Positions 52,227-61,933 of a DNA stretch of 64,000 nucleotides are shown here, piece by piece. Under the pieces are notes generated by a model, which was given only the letters and a program-made list of their open reading frames with translations, was not told where the DNA came from and did no database searches. Numbering within the stretch: the stretch's first letter is position 1; each line of letters begins with the position of its first letter. The DNA is from Shewanella halifaxensis HAW-EB4 (GTDB lineage: Bacteria; Pseudomonadota; Gammaproteobacteria; Enterobacterales; Shewanellaceae): contig NC_010334.1 of the NCBI RefSeq assembly GCF_000019185.1, forward strand, positions 2,542,001 to 2,606,000, read 5' to 3'. Made by a program: the position numbers and the translations under genes.

Positions 52227-54611
52227 CTATTTAGTGTCTTTTTTACGTAACTCATTAAGCCTTGCTTGGGCAAGCCCTAGAACGCTGCCTTTTGAGTATT
52301 CTCCTTTGTCATTTACTATCCCCACTTTAGCACCCGTCAGCAATTGAATTGCTTGATCAACATGACTGATCGCCCAAATGTGGAATTTACCTTTTTCAAC
52401 AGCATCAACAATGTCCCGTCGTAGCATTAAGTTATGGATATTCGACTTGGGAATAATCACGCCTTGGGTATCTTTACGGCCCTTAATTTTGCACACGTCA
52501 AAGAAACCTTCAATCTTCTCGTTAACTCCTCCAATAGGCTGAGCCTCACCAAACTGGTTCATCGACCCCGTTATGGCGATATCCTGGCGTAGACCAAGCC
52601 CAGAGAATGAAGATAACATAGCGCACAACTCAGCCATGGTTGCACTGTCTCCATCTACGCCGCCATAGGACTGCTCAAAGGTTAAGTGCGTCGACAGCGG
52701 TATTTTATCAGTCTTACCCAAAATGGATGCGATGTACGCGGTTAAAATCATCACGCCTTTAGAGTGAATGCTGCCACTAAGCTCGACATTGCGTTCTATA
52801 TCGAACACGCGTCCTTTACCAAAAGCGGTGGTTGCGGTGATCCGGCTCGGCGCACCAAATTGATAATCTGTGGTCGACATCACCGATAACCCATTAACTT
52901 GGCCAACGGTCTTTCCATGAGTATCAATCAAGGTGGTGCCATTAATAAAGCTTTGCATGAAATCATCTTTCGCGCGGCAAATTCGTTTCTCTTTATTCGC
53001 TAACGCTTGCTCTACATGGCTTACCCTGATCATGTTTGAATTCACTGCATGCGCACAATAGTTAGCTTCTCGTAATAGATTGGCAATATCAACGGAGTGC
53101 AGCGACAACATGTTTTGATCGTCGGCTTGTCTAGAGCTAAATTCAATAACACGCCCAATCGCTTTCTTATCGCAGTGCAGCATTTTATTACTGTGCACTA
53201 TACTCGAGATAAACTGAGCGTAATGAGCCTCGGACTCATCGCTACGTGGCATTCTATCTTCAAAATCGGCGGTAACCCTAAACAGTTCAGTAAACTCGGC
53301 GTCATATTGCTGCAATAACTTATAGGTCGCAAAATCACCAAACAAAATGATCTTAACGTCTAAGGGAATAGCCTCAGGGTCGAGGGATATTGTGCCGGAT
53401 AGGGTCACTTCACGTTCCAGTGAGGTCAAACTCAACTTACGTGAACGCAGTGCGCGCTTTAGCCCGTCCCAAACATAAGGGTGCTCAAGGACTTTTACTG
53501 CGTCTATCATGAGAACGCCGCCATTGGCTTTATGCAAGCTGCCGGGGCGGATCAGCGAGAAGTCAGTAAATACCGTTCCTTTATAAGTCGCGTTTTCTAC
53601 ATAGCCAAAAATGGTGTGGTAGTTCGGCGTTTCCTCGACAATAATCGGCTGTAATTGCGACTCTTGCGACACTAGAACGTTGATCTGATAGCGCCTCGGC
53701 ATCTTCTTACTCATGGAGGCGTAGGCAAGGGCAGCTTGCTCTTCGCTCTCTTCTAGGAAGATATCCAGATTATCAATGATGTCTTTATGCATCGCCTTAA
53801 TATAGGCTTTAACATTTGCTTGATCTTTATATTGCTCTTTTAGCGCAGTCAAAGCATGAGAAAGCACTTCTTCGGCGACTTGCTCATCATGCTTTTGTTG
53901 CTTTTCAGAATACTCTTCTTCCCAAACCGTTATTTGTCTAACGATACCGCGAAGTTGCGCTTCCAATGCTGAAATCGCTCCCTGCATCACATCTTGATCT
54001 TTCGCTGAAAGTGCTAAGTAGCTCTCTTCGGTATGAGGCTCTTCACCATTTAATGCAACCAATTCATAGTTACCCTGCGGTGAAACAGAGAGGCCGACCG
54101 AATGACTCTTAGCCTTTTCGGTCAACAAGACCAAGGCTTCTTCCTGTTTTGCAGCAAGTTGATTTTTTAATTTATCGGCGCGGCTATAGTACATCTCATT
54201 GTCGAACGCTAAAGGTAAGGCCTTTAGCAGTTTTGACATGAGTTTTTCGATATCCTTTTTAAAGCTCAAGCCCATTCCAGCTGGCAGCTTAAGGACTTTT
54301 GGACTACGAGTGTCGTCAAAATTAACCACATAACACCAATCGTATAAGGTGCGGCCGTTAGAATTTGGTGCTTGACGGTTCAGATGGCGCAGCACCATGG
54401 TGCGTTTTCCGAGGCCATTTCGACCGAGCGCGTAAATATTGTAGCCTTTCTCTTTCATCGATAGAGCAAACTCTACGGCTTGTTGAGCACGGGCTTGACC
54501 CACGATTTCGTCTAATGGTTCGAGGTGTTTTGTCGACTTGCAGTCTAATGAGAGCTTGTTAAGCGTCGATGCGCGATAAAGCTTGGTACTGCTGAGAGGT
54601 TTTATTGGCAT
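52227..54611 (-). CDS. Lon-like ATP-dependent protease (AAA_32 + S16 peptidase)
   Basis: 794 residues. The N-terminal AAA-type region has an unusual P-loop ALGRNGLGKRT (about 62-72). A long coiled-coil insert occupies about 150-290, then a second ATPase segment HKANGGVLMIDAVKVLEHP. The C-terminal Lon protease domain has Ser656 in GGVDGDSATMAEL and Lys699 in GGVNEKIEGFF, 43 residues apart as in E. coli Lon. It belongs to the short LonB-like group with PF13654-type ATPase and is not the main Lon. The substrates are unknown. Confidence 0.88.
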   Translation of the reverse strand: MPIKPLSSTKLYRASTLNKLSLDCKSTKHLEPLDEIVGQARAQQAVEFALSMKEKGYNIYALGRNGLGKRTMVLRHLNRQAPNSNGRTLYDWCYVVNFDDTRSPKVLKLPAGMGLSFKKDIEKLMSKLLKALPLAFDNEMYYSRADKLKNQLAAKQEEALVLLTEKAKSHSVGLSVSPQGNYELVALNGEEPHTEESYLALSAKDQDVMQGAISALEAQLRGIVRQITVWEEEYSEKQQKHDEQVAEEVLSHALTALKEQYKDQANVKAYIKAMHKDIIDNLDIFLEESEEQAALAYASMSKKMPRRYQINVLVSQESQLQPIIVEETPNYHTIFGYVENATYKGTVFTDFSLIRPGSLHKANGGVLMIDAVKVLEHPYVWDGLKRALRSRKLSLTSLEREVTLSGTISLDPEAIPLDVKIILFGDFATYKLLQQYDAEFTELFRVTADFEDRMPRSDESEAHYAQFISSIVHSNKMLHCDKKAIGRVIEFSSRQADDQNMLSLHSVDIANLLREANYCAHAVNSNMIRVSHVEQALANKEKRICRAKDDFMQSFINGTTLIDTHGKTVGQVNGLSVMSTTDYQFGAPSRITATTAFGKGRVFDIERNVELSGSIHSKGVMILTAYIASILGKTDKIPLSTHLTFEQSYGGVDGDSATMAELCAMLSSFSGLGLRQDIAITGSMNQFGEAQPIGGVNEKIEGFFDVCKIKGRKDTQGVIIPKSNIHNLMLRRDIVDAVEKGKFHIWAISHVDQAIQLLTGAKVGIVNDKGEYSKGSVLGLAQARLNELRKKDTK

Positions 54612-54962
54612 AATACGTCCTCTTAATGACGGTCAATAATTTTACTCTATACAGTTAGATAACATATTTCTGCAATTATTTGCTGTTAGGGTAATTATTA
54701 ATCAAAAAGCGGTATTGAACGGCTAATAAATAACCGCAACAGATTTTATCACTGCATTTACTGGTGTCATACCCATAAAAAAGATGACAATTTCAAAGAC
54801 TTTTATCGAAATTCATATTCAAAGGCACTGCGAGCGCTAATCTGCGCAATGATAAAGCCCTCAATGAGTAATGAGGGCTAATACATCCATTTTAGCTAAT
54901 TGCTGTCTTTGTTCTTAATTAAATTAAACCAAATACAAGCATAGGGCATAGGCAATACAGAT
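54612..54962. other. Intergenic region between the Lon-like and oxidoreductase genes
   Basis: 351 bases, no gene seen. A hairpin AGCCCTCA/TGAGGGCT (54856-54879), followed on the minus strand by TTTATC, may terminate the upstream oxidoreductase transcript weakly. The right part probably carries the Lon-like gene promoter. Confidence 0.45.
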
Positions 54963-57602
54963 TTACTGTTTAGCATGCTGTTTCAAAAACTTAAGTACCT
55001 CAGCCTGTTCATCTGGGTTTAATCCAGCTCTTGGGAACATACTACGAGTAATACCTTGCCACTGTTTATAACTATGATCTGCAGGGTTTGGCGCCGAATG
55101 GCACATAGTGCATGCATGATAGAAGATCTTTTCACCTTTACTCTGAGTTTGCTGTTTGACAGACTTTATCGATTTCAGGGCCGCGGCCAGTCCCAAACTA
55201 CTTATATCAAACGGGGTCTTAGGGATTTCAATTTTGGGAGGCTGATAAGCTTTATTCGGTGACTCTGGATCTAAACACTTTTTAAAGGACGCCAAGCAGG
55301 TATTTGCACTCGTGCCTTGGCTTAATCCGCTTGATGGTCGAGCAGAAGTTAACATGTTAATTGAGCCTGAATTACAGCGGCCCTTGTTATCTAATTGAAG
55401 CCAAGCCCCTTCATGGATATAAATAACACCTGGCATCACATTGTCGGCGATCTTCGCCCCCGCTAATAGCGCCCCGCGGTCATTGTAAACCTCAATCAAA
55501 TCTCCACCTTTAATGCCACGCTGTGCAGCGTCATCTTTATTAATTAACGCAAATTGGCGGCCATCCACGGACTCATAGCTGTTAACGTCAGCATTGGCCA
55601 TCTGCGAATGTAAGCGCATCCATGGGTGAGGGCTTAAAACATGGACTTGCTCGGGTTTCGCATTGCCAAGCCATTCGGCAGGAGGGATCCATTCAGGCAT
55701 AGGCGGGCAGTCAGGCAACTGGTATGACTTAATCTGCTCACTATAAAGCTCAATTTTACCTGATGGTGTGTGCAGTGGATGTTTTATTGGATCTAGATAA
55801 AAATCACGGTGACGAACCCAGTCAGTCGCCGCTTTCGGTGTACTGAGGTGAGTGACACCTTTATCCCAGAAGCTGTCAAAGCTATCGCTCGCATCAGACG
55901 CAGCATACGCATCCTTAAGGTGCTGCATAAATGTTTTGCCTTGAGTGAATTGCTGCTGAACATTAAATATTTTTGCCAATGCAGAGAAGATTTCATAATC
56001 ATTCCAACTTTCACCTACAGGCTCGAGCACTTGCTTCATGGCGTAGATCTTGTTGTTGGAATAGGTACCGCCAGAGCTAATATCATTGCGTTCAAGTGTT
56101 GTTGTGCTTGGCAGAACAATATCGGCATAAACTGAGGAGGCACACCACCAAGGATCTTGATTAATGATGGTTTCAACATTGTTATTTAGGGCTTGGATTA
56201 ATTCGTTAGTATTTTGCTGGTGGGACAGTAAATTATTACCCGCATTATAGATTAGCTTAGCGTCTGGAAATGTCAGGGTTTGGCCATTACGAGTGTAGTT
56301 GCTGCCAGGGTTATTCAACATTTCAGAGATCAATACCACAGGGCAGCGCGCGGTTATTGGGTTTCTGCCTTGCGATAAACCTGCAGGCATCTTTTTACCT
56401 GATTGCGGCATGCCGCCATTACCATAATGCCAGCTAAAACCTGCGCCTTCACCCGGTTTACCAATTTTGCCCGCCATAGCCGCAAAGTTGATAATAGCCC
56501 AGTGGATCATCTCTCCATGTTGTGCTCGCTGTAGTGACCATCCGGCACAAATTTGCGTGCGTTTCTTTACTACCTCTTCAGCCAATTCACGAATTTGCTT
56601 AGCACTCACACCGGTTATCGCCTCGGCCCACTCGGGGGTTTTAGCTGTGTTGTCAGCAGTGCCTTTAAGGTAATCAAGGTATTGTTTAAAGCCAACGGTG
56701 TATTTATCTAGATACGCTTTATCATACAAATCAGATTTGTATATATGGTAAGACATAGCGGTAAACAGTGCGACATCGGTGTTGGGGCGAATATTGATCA
56801 TCTCGCTAGCCATGGCTTTGTCTGTTTGGGTTTGTTGAGGGTTTATAGAAACAAACTTAATCCCTTTTTTTGCAAAGGCTTGCCAGTGCTTATGCATAGC
56901 ATGATCCGCTACCCTAAACTCAATTCTATTGGTTTTATAGGGATCACAGCCAACCAATAACATCAATTCTGTATTGTCTTCAATTACTTGCCATGCAGTT
57001 TGAGGGGAGTAGACCTCCATATCGCCTATGATATGAGGTAATATCACTTCAGATGCACCTGCGCTGTAATCACCGCTACAAGCACTCTGTCCACCAACTA
57101 AATTGAAAAAGCGGCCTTGTAATGTCTGGGGACGCATTAAACCTGCATGGGACCATCCGCCGTATGATGAGCTGAAAATAGCTTGGTTACCATGCTTGGC
57201 TATCGTATTGGCAATAGCGGTACTGACCATAGCCATAGCCGTATTCCAGTCTACGCGGACAAAAGGCTCTTTACCTCTAAGGTGTGGCTTATGATCGCCT
57301 AAAGGGTTCTCTAAATAGGATTTACGCACCATTGGGTATTTTACCCTAGTGTCGCTGTAGGTTCGGCTTAGGATCCCTTCTAACAACATCTTTGTCGGGA
57401 AGGGGTCAATATCTGTCAATGGCTGAACGCCGATCAACACTCCCTCTTTGACGATAGCATTAAAGGGACCATAATGGCTGGCATGGGGAATAGTTTGAGT
57501 GTCGGCTGCAAATACTTTTCCAGCAGGAAACAAGGTAAGTCCTTGTGCAGCAACGGTGCTTGCGAGTGCAGATTTAATGAAGTCACGTCTAGTTAATGTC
57601 AT
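54963..57602 (-). CDS. Tat-exported molybdopterin oxidoreductase (DMSO/TMAO reductase family) fused to cytochrome c
   Basis: 879 residues with a twin-arginine signal (LTRRDFIKSALASTVAAQG). The molybdopterin domains follow, with Ser180 in SACSGDYSAGASEVILPHI, the expected Mo ligand of DorA/TorA/BisC-type enzymes. Arginine- and glycine-rich cofactor loops (NNPGSNYTRNGQ) and a C-terminal dinucleotide-binding domain end near 800. A monohaem cytochrome c module with CTMCH (Cys831-His835) and FPRAGLNPDEQAEVL closes the protein. It probably reduces an S- or N-oxide in the periplasm, with the haem module receiving electrons. No torC-like or TorD-like gene is adjacent. Confidence 0.87.
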   Translation of the reverse strand: MTLTRRDFIKSALASTVAAQGLTLFPAGKVFAADTQTIPHASHYGPFNAIVKEGVLIGVQPLTDIDPFPTKMLLEGILSRTYSDTRVKYPMVRKSYLENPLGDHKPHLRGKEPFVRVDWNTAMAMVSTAIANTIAKHGNQAIFSSSYGGWSHAGLMRPQTLQGRFFNLVGGQSACSGDYSAGASEVILPHIIGDMEVYSPQTAWQVIEDNTELMLLVGCDPYKTNRIEFRVADHAMHKHWQAFAKKGIKFVSINPQQTQTDKAMASEMINIRPNTDVALFTAMSYHIYKSDLYDKAYLDKYTVGFKQYLDYLKGTADNTAKTPEWAEAITGVSAKQIRELAEEVVKKRTQICAGWSLQRAQHGEMIHWAIINFAAMAGKIGKPGEGAGFSWHYGNGGMPQSGKKMPAGLSQGRNPITARCPVVLISEMLNNPGSNYTRNGQTLTFPDAKLIYNAGNNLLSHQQNTNELIQALNNNVETIINQDPWWCASSVYADIVLPSTTTLERNDISSGGTYSNNKIYAMKQVLEPVGESWNDYEIFSALAKIFNVQQQFTQGKTFMQHLKDAYAASDASDSFDSFWDKGVTHLSTPKAATDWVRHRDFYLDPIKHPLHTPSGKIELYSEQIKSYQLPDCPPMPEWIPPAEWLGNAKPEQVHVLSPHPWMRLHSQMANADVNSYESVDGRQFALINKDDAAQRGIKGGDLIEVYNDRGALLAGAKIADNVMPGVIYIHEGAWLQLDNKGRCNSGSINMLTSARPSSGLSQGTSANTCLASFKKCLDPESPNKAYQPPKIEIPKTPFDISSLGLAAALKSIKSVKQQTQSKGEKIFYHACTMCHSAPNPADHSYKQWQGITRSMFPRAGLNPDEQAEVLKFLKQHAKQ

Positions 57603-57788
57603 ATCAGTCAGGCTCTCGATATATTGAGGTGGTAGAAGAATATGCTATTCGTTATGGCTTATATTAGTCGATTTAACAAGTGCTGCAGCATTAAATATCG
57701 TCATAACTTCAAATATCTTTGCTTTATGTCAATAACGTTATAACTTTCAGAAAACCTTAAATTAATTAATGTTAACCCTATGACTGTA

Positions 57789-57829
57789 AACCATGAACTC
57801 TTAACGTAAACACACAAGAGTTCATGGTT
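57789..57829. terminator. Long hairpin between the U32 and oxidoreductase genes
   Basis: A 14-bp perfect stem AACCATGAACTCTT/AAGAGTTCATGGTT (57789-57802, 57816-57829) has a 13-base loop. It lies 67 bases beyond the U32-family stop. No strong T-run is present. Confidence 0.5.
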
Positions 57830-57835
57830 ATTCTT

Positions 57836-57884
57836 AGTCGCTAGACTTAGTGACTGGAGATAGTGACTGGAGATAGTGGCTAGA
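57836..57884. repeat. Tandem 13-base repeat
   Basis: TAGTGACTGGAGA occurs exactly twice (57848-57860 and 57861-57873). Degenerate copies flank it on both sides (TAGTCGCTAGACT and TAGTGGCTAGA). It lies just beyond the stop of the U32-family gene. Confidence 0.8.
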
Positions 57885-57895
57885 ATGAGCTTGTC

Positions 57896-60265
57896 TTACA
57901 GACCTTTTAAGTACTGGACGTTGGTGGTATTGCTAATAAGAAGTGCAAAATCTGGCGTAGATTGCGATGATAAAAAATCAGTAAATTTGATTACAGTTTC
58001 AAACTGACTTTGCTGTAACTGGCTATTAGTCACCACTGTGCGCAGATCCAACATCACGCAATCGAAGTAACCTGGTAGTTCAGTCAATATTTGTGGATTG
58101 TAGAAATGTTGACTGCCATATAAGGCATTATGCTCACGGCGCTTCTTATCGATCACAAAATCGACGCCCTTTATATTGGTAATTGACGTAGCTTTCTTAC
58201 AAACCGTTAAACACTCGTCATCCATAACCGCTTTATCACAACCGCTCGACTGTAAAAACAGACATTGGCGACTAATCATCAACATTATTGGGTGATAAAG
58301 ACTGTAGTGCACCTTAAAGCCCTTAGGCGCTTTTATGGCTTTGATCTGTTTTCTATTTAATTCATTAGAGACAAATGCGCCGCTACAGCCTTGTTGCTGC
58401 AAGCTGTACATACTGACTGAATTACTGGTATTAAGGTAAGGGCCCGCAACCCAATCAATGCCTAAGTCGGTGGCCACAAGGCCAACACCACTATTGTTAG
58501 TCACGATTGACTTAGGTTTAACCTCATCGAGTAGCTGTTTAGCGGCGTTAAAATCTTTTTCCATAATAACGGCGCTAAACCAAGGAATAAGCTCAGGTTC
58601 TTGGGTAAACAGAAGGGCTAGCTTCTCACGCTCAGCGCTTATCGCATCTGGCACTAAGTAATAGACTTGCACCTGTTTAAGTGCAATCTGCGATTTTAAC
58701 TGACGATAGAGCGCAAGATCTCGTCTATTAGCAATTAATATCGATAACTGAGTACCTTGCTCGTTATGAGTAGAGAGCCTCTGCTCTGTAGCATTCATCC
58801 CATCTGAGACTGTATTTACGCAACTGTTACTATTGATCTGTTGACGAACTTGCTGCAAGGATACGGGCTCAACATGCACTCGGCCGTTATTTAACCAAGT
58901 CACAATCTGCTGTTTCATTGTGGTTAACTGCTTAAACGGCACGAACAAGTTTGCAGATAAGTTATCGAAACAAATTGGTGCTAAGGCATACTCAATGTTA
59001 CCAAGACTCGTGAAACGTTTTAGTAATTCTTCTTTGAGCCCATATTTGTCTGATGTGGCAAGATTAGCCTCCGATAAAAGCGTGAACTCACGTACGGCCA
59101 TAGATTGCTCGGTATCAGCCCCCACGTTTGCAGGGCTAACTGAAACGGTGATCTGCAATGATTGGTCTTCTTGACCATAAAACGTAAGCGTAATAATTGG
59201 CTTGGCTAAACTCAGCAGTTCTATTTTGTCGCCAACGGTAGCAATAATTTCTGTTTTCTCATCATAGAGTGCCTTTTTGACATTCACTGTTCCAGAAGCG
59301 TTTTTCTCTGTGAGTAACTTTAGGCTTTCGAGTTGAGTAAAATGCTGCACAGCATTATCACGTGGGTTATCTATGTACATATTTTTACCCACTGCGCCAT
59401 GTAAGTAACCGTTAGAAAAATCACGGTTGAACACGGTATAGAGTGGGGCTTTATCGGTTGAGATAGTGCTACGCTGCTCAAGCCTTGCGATTTGTTTGCG
59501 CCATGTATCGATCACCCGGTACACATAATGAGATTTCTTAATCCTACCTTCAACTTTTAACGAGTCGGCACCCGCTTCATACAGAGCATCAAGATCTGAA
59601 AAAGCCGAGTTATCTTTTAGGTTTAACGGATATTGAGCGCCAGTATCTGTGGTTTGATATTGATCTCGACAAGGCTGACTGCAACGCCCGCGGTTCCCCG
59701 AATTACCACCATGGGCTGAGCTGAAGTAACAAAGGCCAGAAAAGCCAATGCAATTTGAGCCGTGAACAAAGACTTCAGTTAGCATATCAAGATCATGAGC
59801 CTTGTCTGACATCTGTTTGATTTCAGGTAGATTAAGCTCTCTTGATAAGTTTGCTCTAGATGCGCCTAAACGAGATAAAAACTCGAGTTGGCCAGTATTG
59901 TGCGTCGTTACCTGAGTCGATGCATGAATATCCAGTGTTGGGTAGTGCTGTTTCAATAGGTAAAACAAGCCGAGATCTTGAACGATAACACCATCTATCG
60001 CAGTATTGACCAATTGGTTAAGCAGTTTAAGTAGGGCAGGTAACTCTTGCTCTAACACTATGATATTTAAAGTTAGAAACAGTTGACAGTCATGCTGGTG
60101 GGCAATACGCAGAAGCCCATACAGATCTTCAAAACCTAAATTCTCGGCGCGCGTACGGGCATTAAAGCTATTAAGGCCGCAATACACTGCGTCAGCACCA
60201 GCAACGATAGCCGCTTTTATGGACTCAATGTCACCACCTGGCGCGAGTAGTTCAAGTTTTCTCAT
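57896..60265 (-). CDS. rlhA: U32-family peptidase-like protein, RlhA type
   Basis: About 789 residues starting MRKLELLAPGGDIESIKAAI. A TIM-barrel-like U32 domain holds the Cys cluster VHGSNCIGFSGLCYFSS and RGRCSQPCRDQYQ (about 165-210), then SLKVEGRIKKSHYVYRV. A second half with CLFLQSSGCDKA...CLTVCKK supplies more cysteines. E. coli RlhA (YdcP) hydroxylates C2501 of 23S rRNA using prephenate-dependent chemistry; this protein is longer. ATG 60265 (AGGAATACC upstream) is preferred to an upstream in-frame start at 60295. Confidence 0.78.
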   Translation of the reverse strand: MRKLELLAPGGDIESIKAAIVAGADAVYCGLNSFNARTRAENLGFEDLYGLLRIAHQHDCQLFLTLNIIVLEQELPALLKLLNQLVNTAIDGVIVQDLGLFYLLKQHYPTLDIHASTQVTTHNTGQLEFLSRLGASRANLSRELNLPEIKQMSDKAHDLDMLTEVFVHGSNCIGFSGLCYFSSAHGGNSGNRGRCSQPCRDQYQTTDTGAQYPLNLKDNSAFSDLDALYEAGADSLKVEGRIKKSHYVYRVIDTWRKQIARLEQRSTISTDKAPLYTVFNRDFSNGYLHGAVGKNMYIDNPRDNAVQHFTQLESLKLLTEKNASGTVNVKKALYDEKTEIIATVGDKIELLSLAKPIITLTFYGQEDQSLQITVSVSPANVGADTEQSMAVREFTLLSEANLATSDKYGLKEELLKRFTSLGNIEYALAPICFDNLSANLFVPFKQLTTMKQQIVTWLNNGRVHVEPVSLQQVRQQINSNSCVNTVSDGMNATEQRLSTHNEQGTQLSILIANRRDLALYRQLKSQIALKQVQVYYLVPDAISAEREKLALLFTQEPELIPWFSAVIMEKDFNAAKQLLDEVKPKSIVTNNSGVGLVATDLGIDWVAGPYLNTSNSVSMYSLQQQGCSGAFVSNELNRKQIKAIKAPKGFKVHYSLYHPIMLMISRQCLFLQSSGCDKAVMDDECLTVCKKATSITNIKGVDFVIDKKRREHNALYGSQHFYNPQILTELPGYFDCVMLDLRTVVTNSQLQQSQFETVIKFTDFLSSQSTPDFALLISNTTNVQYLKGL

Positions 60266-60295
60266 GGTATTCCTAATGCTGGCCAAAAATGCCAT

Positions 60296-60649
60296 AAACG
60301 GGTCATTACGGCGGGGCGGTTATCTACGGGCAGAAAAAAGTGATAATCCGCTATTGTAAAACCTCAGAAGAAGGAGATCTATGTCAGTAAAGTGTATTTT
60401 AACGAACTATGATATTGATCCTATCACTTACACCTCATCTGCTATATCGAAATGAGTAGACTTGGGCGTAACGGCATTCATCAGGGATAAATAGTTTGAT
60501 ACTAATTGAGAAGCGAAGAGATGACTTGAAAGTCGTTAATAGTGAAAGCTATAAGTATTGAATGTGACAAGTATTGAGAGCTACAGACGCAACTCTCAAT
60601 ACTCAACTATTTTAGTAATAGCTTTTACCAAATAGCCTATGACAAATAG
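60296..60649. other. Intergenic region between the rhodanese and U32 genes
   Basis: 354 bases without an annotated gene except the tiny reading frame at 60381. The left part probably carries the U32 gene promoter on the minus strand. No terminator was recognised for the rhodanese gene. Confidence 0.4.
60381..60455 (+). CDS. Possible 24-residue leader or remnant reading frame with ideal ribosome-binding site
   Basis: AGAAGGAGATCT directly precedes an ATG, and the frame reads MSVKCILTNYDIDPITYTSS and four more residues before TGA. The Shine-Dalgarno and spacing are near ideal, which is unusual for random intergenic DNA. It could be a small peptide gene or the stub of a degraded gene. No family was recognised. 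Low confidence because of length. Confidence 0.25.
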   Translation: MSVKCILTNYDIDPITYTSSAISK

Positions 60650-61114
60650 CTATTTAGCAATGTTAGGACCAACATAGCTTGATAGTTTGTTAAATCCGCC
60701 TTTTAGTACTTTCACATTACCATAGCCTAATTGGCGTAACGCAGTACCCGCTGCCATGGCGCGCGCTCCCGATTTACACACAATGACCACAGGCTTATCG
60801 GTTGGGATCTTTGCTAGGTTTTCAGGAGAAAATAACTCATTAAGACTAATGTTTAGCTGATCTTTCACAGCTAAACCAAAAACCTGACGCTCTTCAGGGG
60901 TACGGATATCGATAGCCATAACGTCCGATTTTTGCTGCAGTTGCTTAACGAAACCTTCTGCACTAATAAGACCAATATCTTTACCAACCGTTTTACCTGT
61001 CGCTTGGCTAAATTGCTCGTGGTAACTGTTAGCCAATTTTGCATCATAAGCATTGGCGTGGGCACTAAGACCTAATAGCGCACATAATAAGGTTAAATTT
61101 ACCACTTTGTTCAT
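60650..61114 (-). CDS. Periplasmic rhodanese-domain protein
   Basis: About 154 residues with a Sec signal (MNKVVNLTLLCALLGLSAHA, cleavage before YDAK). A single rhodanese domain follows, with DIRTPEERQ and the active-site loop VCKSGARAMAAGTAL carrying the catalytic Cys, then KVLKGGFNKLSS. ATG 61114 is preceded by TGGAGAAC with 6-7 base spacing and is preferred to an upstream in-frame start at 61165. It probably transfers or binds sulfane sulfur in the periplasm. The partner is unknown. Confidence 0.87.
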   Translation of the reverse strand: MNKVVNLTLLCALLGLSAHANAYDAKLANSYHEQFSQATGKTVGKDIGLISAEGFVKQLQQKSDVMAIDIRTPEERQVFGLAVKDQLNISLNELFSPENLAKIPTDKPVVIVCKSGARAMAAGTALRQLGYGNVKVLKGGFNKLSSYVGPNIAK

Positions 61115-61933
61115 ACACCGTTCTCCAGTTTTATTGTGAGTATTGGCTAGCAGCACAGATCTCACATTTGTCTCGTTATTATTTAAATAGATTTAATCCA
61201 GAGCGAAATCCGTTGCAAGGGACTAATTGTTCACTTTGAATGAAATTAATTATAGAGAGCAAGCGTGTAGGATTTTGTTGCACAAAATCACATTTGAGTT
61301 ACCGATAATATATAAATCATTCTCAAAGCTATTTTTTAGTCAGCACATGAGAAATAAACAAAATCAAGCGGCGTAAAATAAACCATTTAAAACATGTGGA
61401 TACAGAATATTGGTTTAATTTAATGAACAGAGTTAGAAATTCATAAGGCCATGTATTCATAATCTTTTATATATGATTTTGTTAACGTTATTGAAAAGTA
61501 GGAAAATCCCAACTCAAACTTGATGGATATTCATACGATTCAAAGTCGATACGAACGTAAGACAGGATAATAAGAATCGTTTATTTAATAACTGTAAATT
61601 AAGTAAACAGCAAAACCCATCCGTAGTGACCGAAATCGCGCCCCAAAATAGTGACTAAACTTAAACCACTACATCGTCATAATGCTATTTTATTAAGCAG
61701 ACGCCATTTTGCATGTTGTATAGATTTATCTCGTTTAAATTACGCCAAATATAAACAAGCAATTAGCATAAATATCATATGTGATGTATTAATGCGCATA
61801 AGATCCTAGTTTTAGGATTATTTAAAGAGAATTAGGCTTAATTAGTGTAAGCTAAATGCTTATATTCTCAAGTAATCCATACTCAGAGTTTTCTTCCTAT
61901 TTTCACTTAGAAATCTAATATTAGAAGTCCACT
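61115..61933. other. Long AT-rich intergenic region
   Basis: About 820 bases with no credible gene on either strand. It contains the divergent promoters of the rhodanese gene and of the membrane protein at 61934, but no hexamers that stand out. No tRNA or clear structured element was noticed. Confidence 0.4.
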
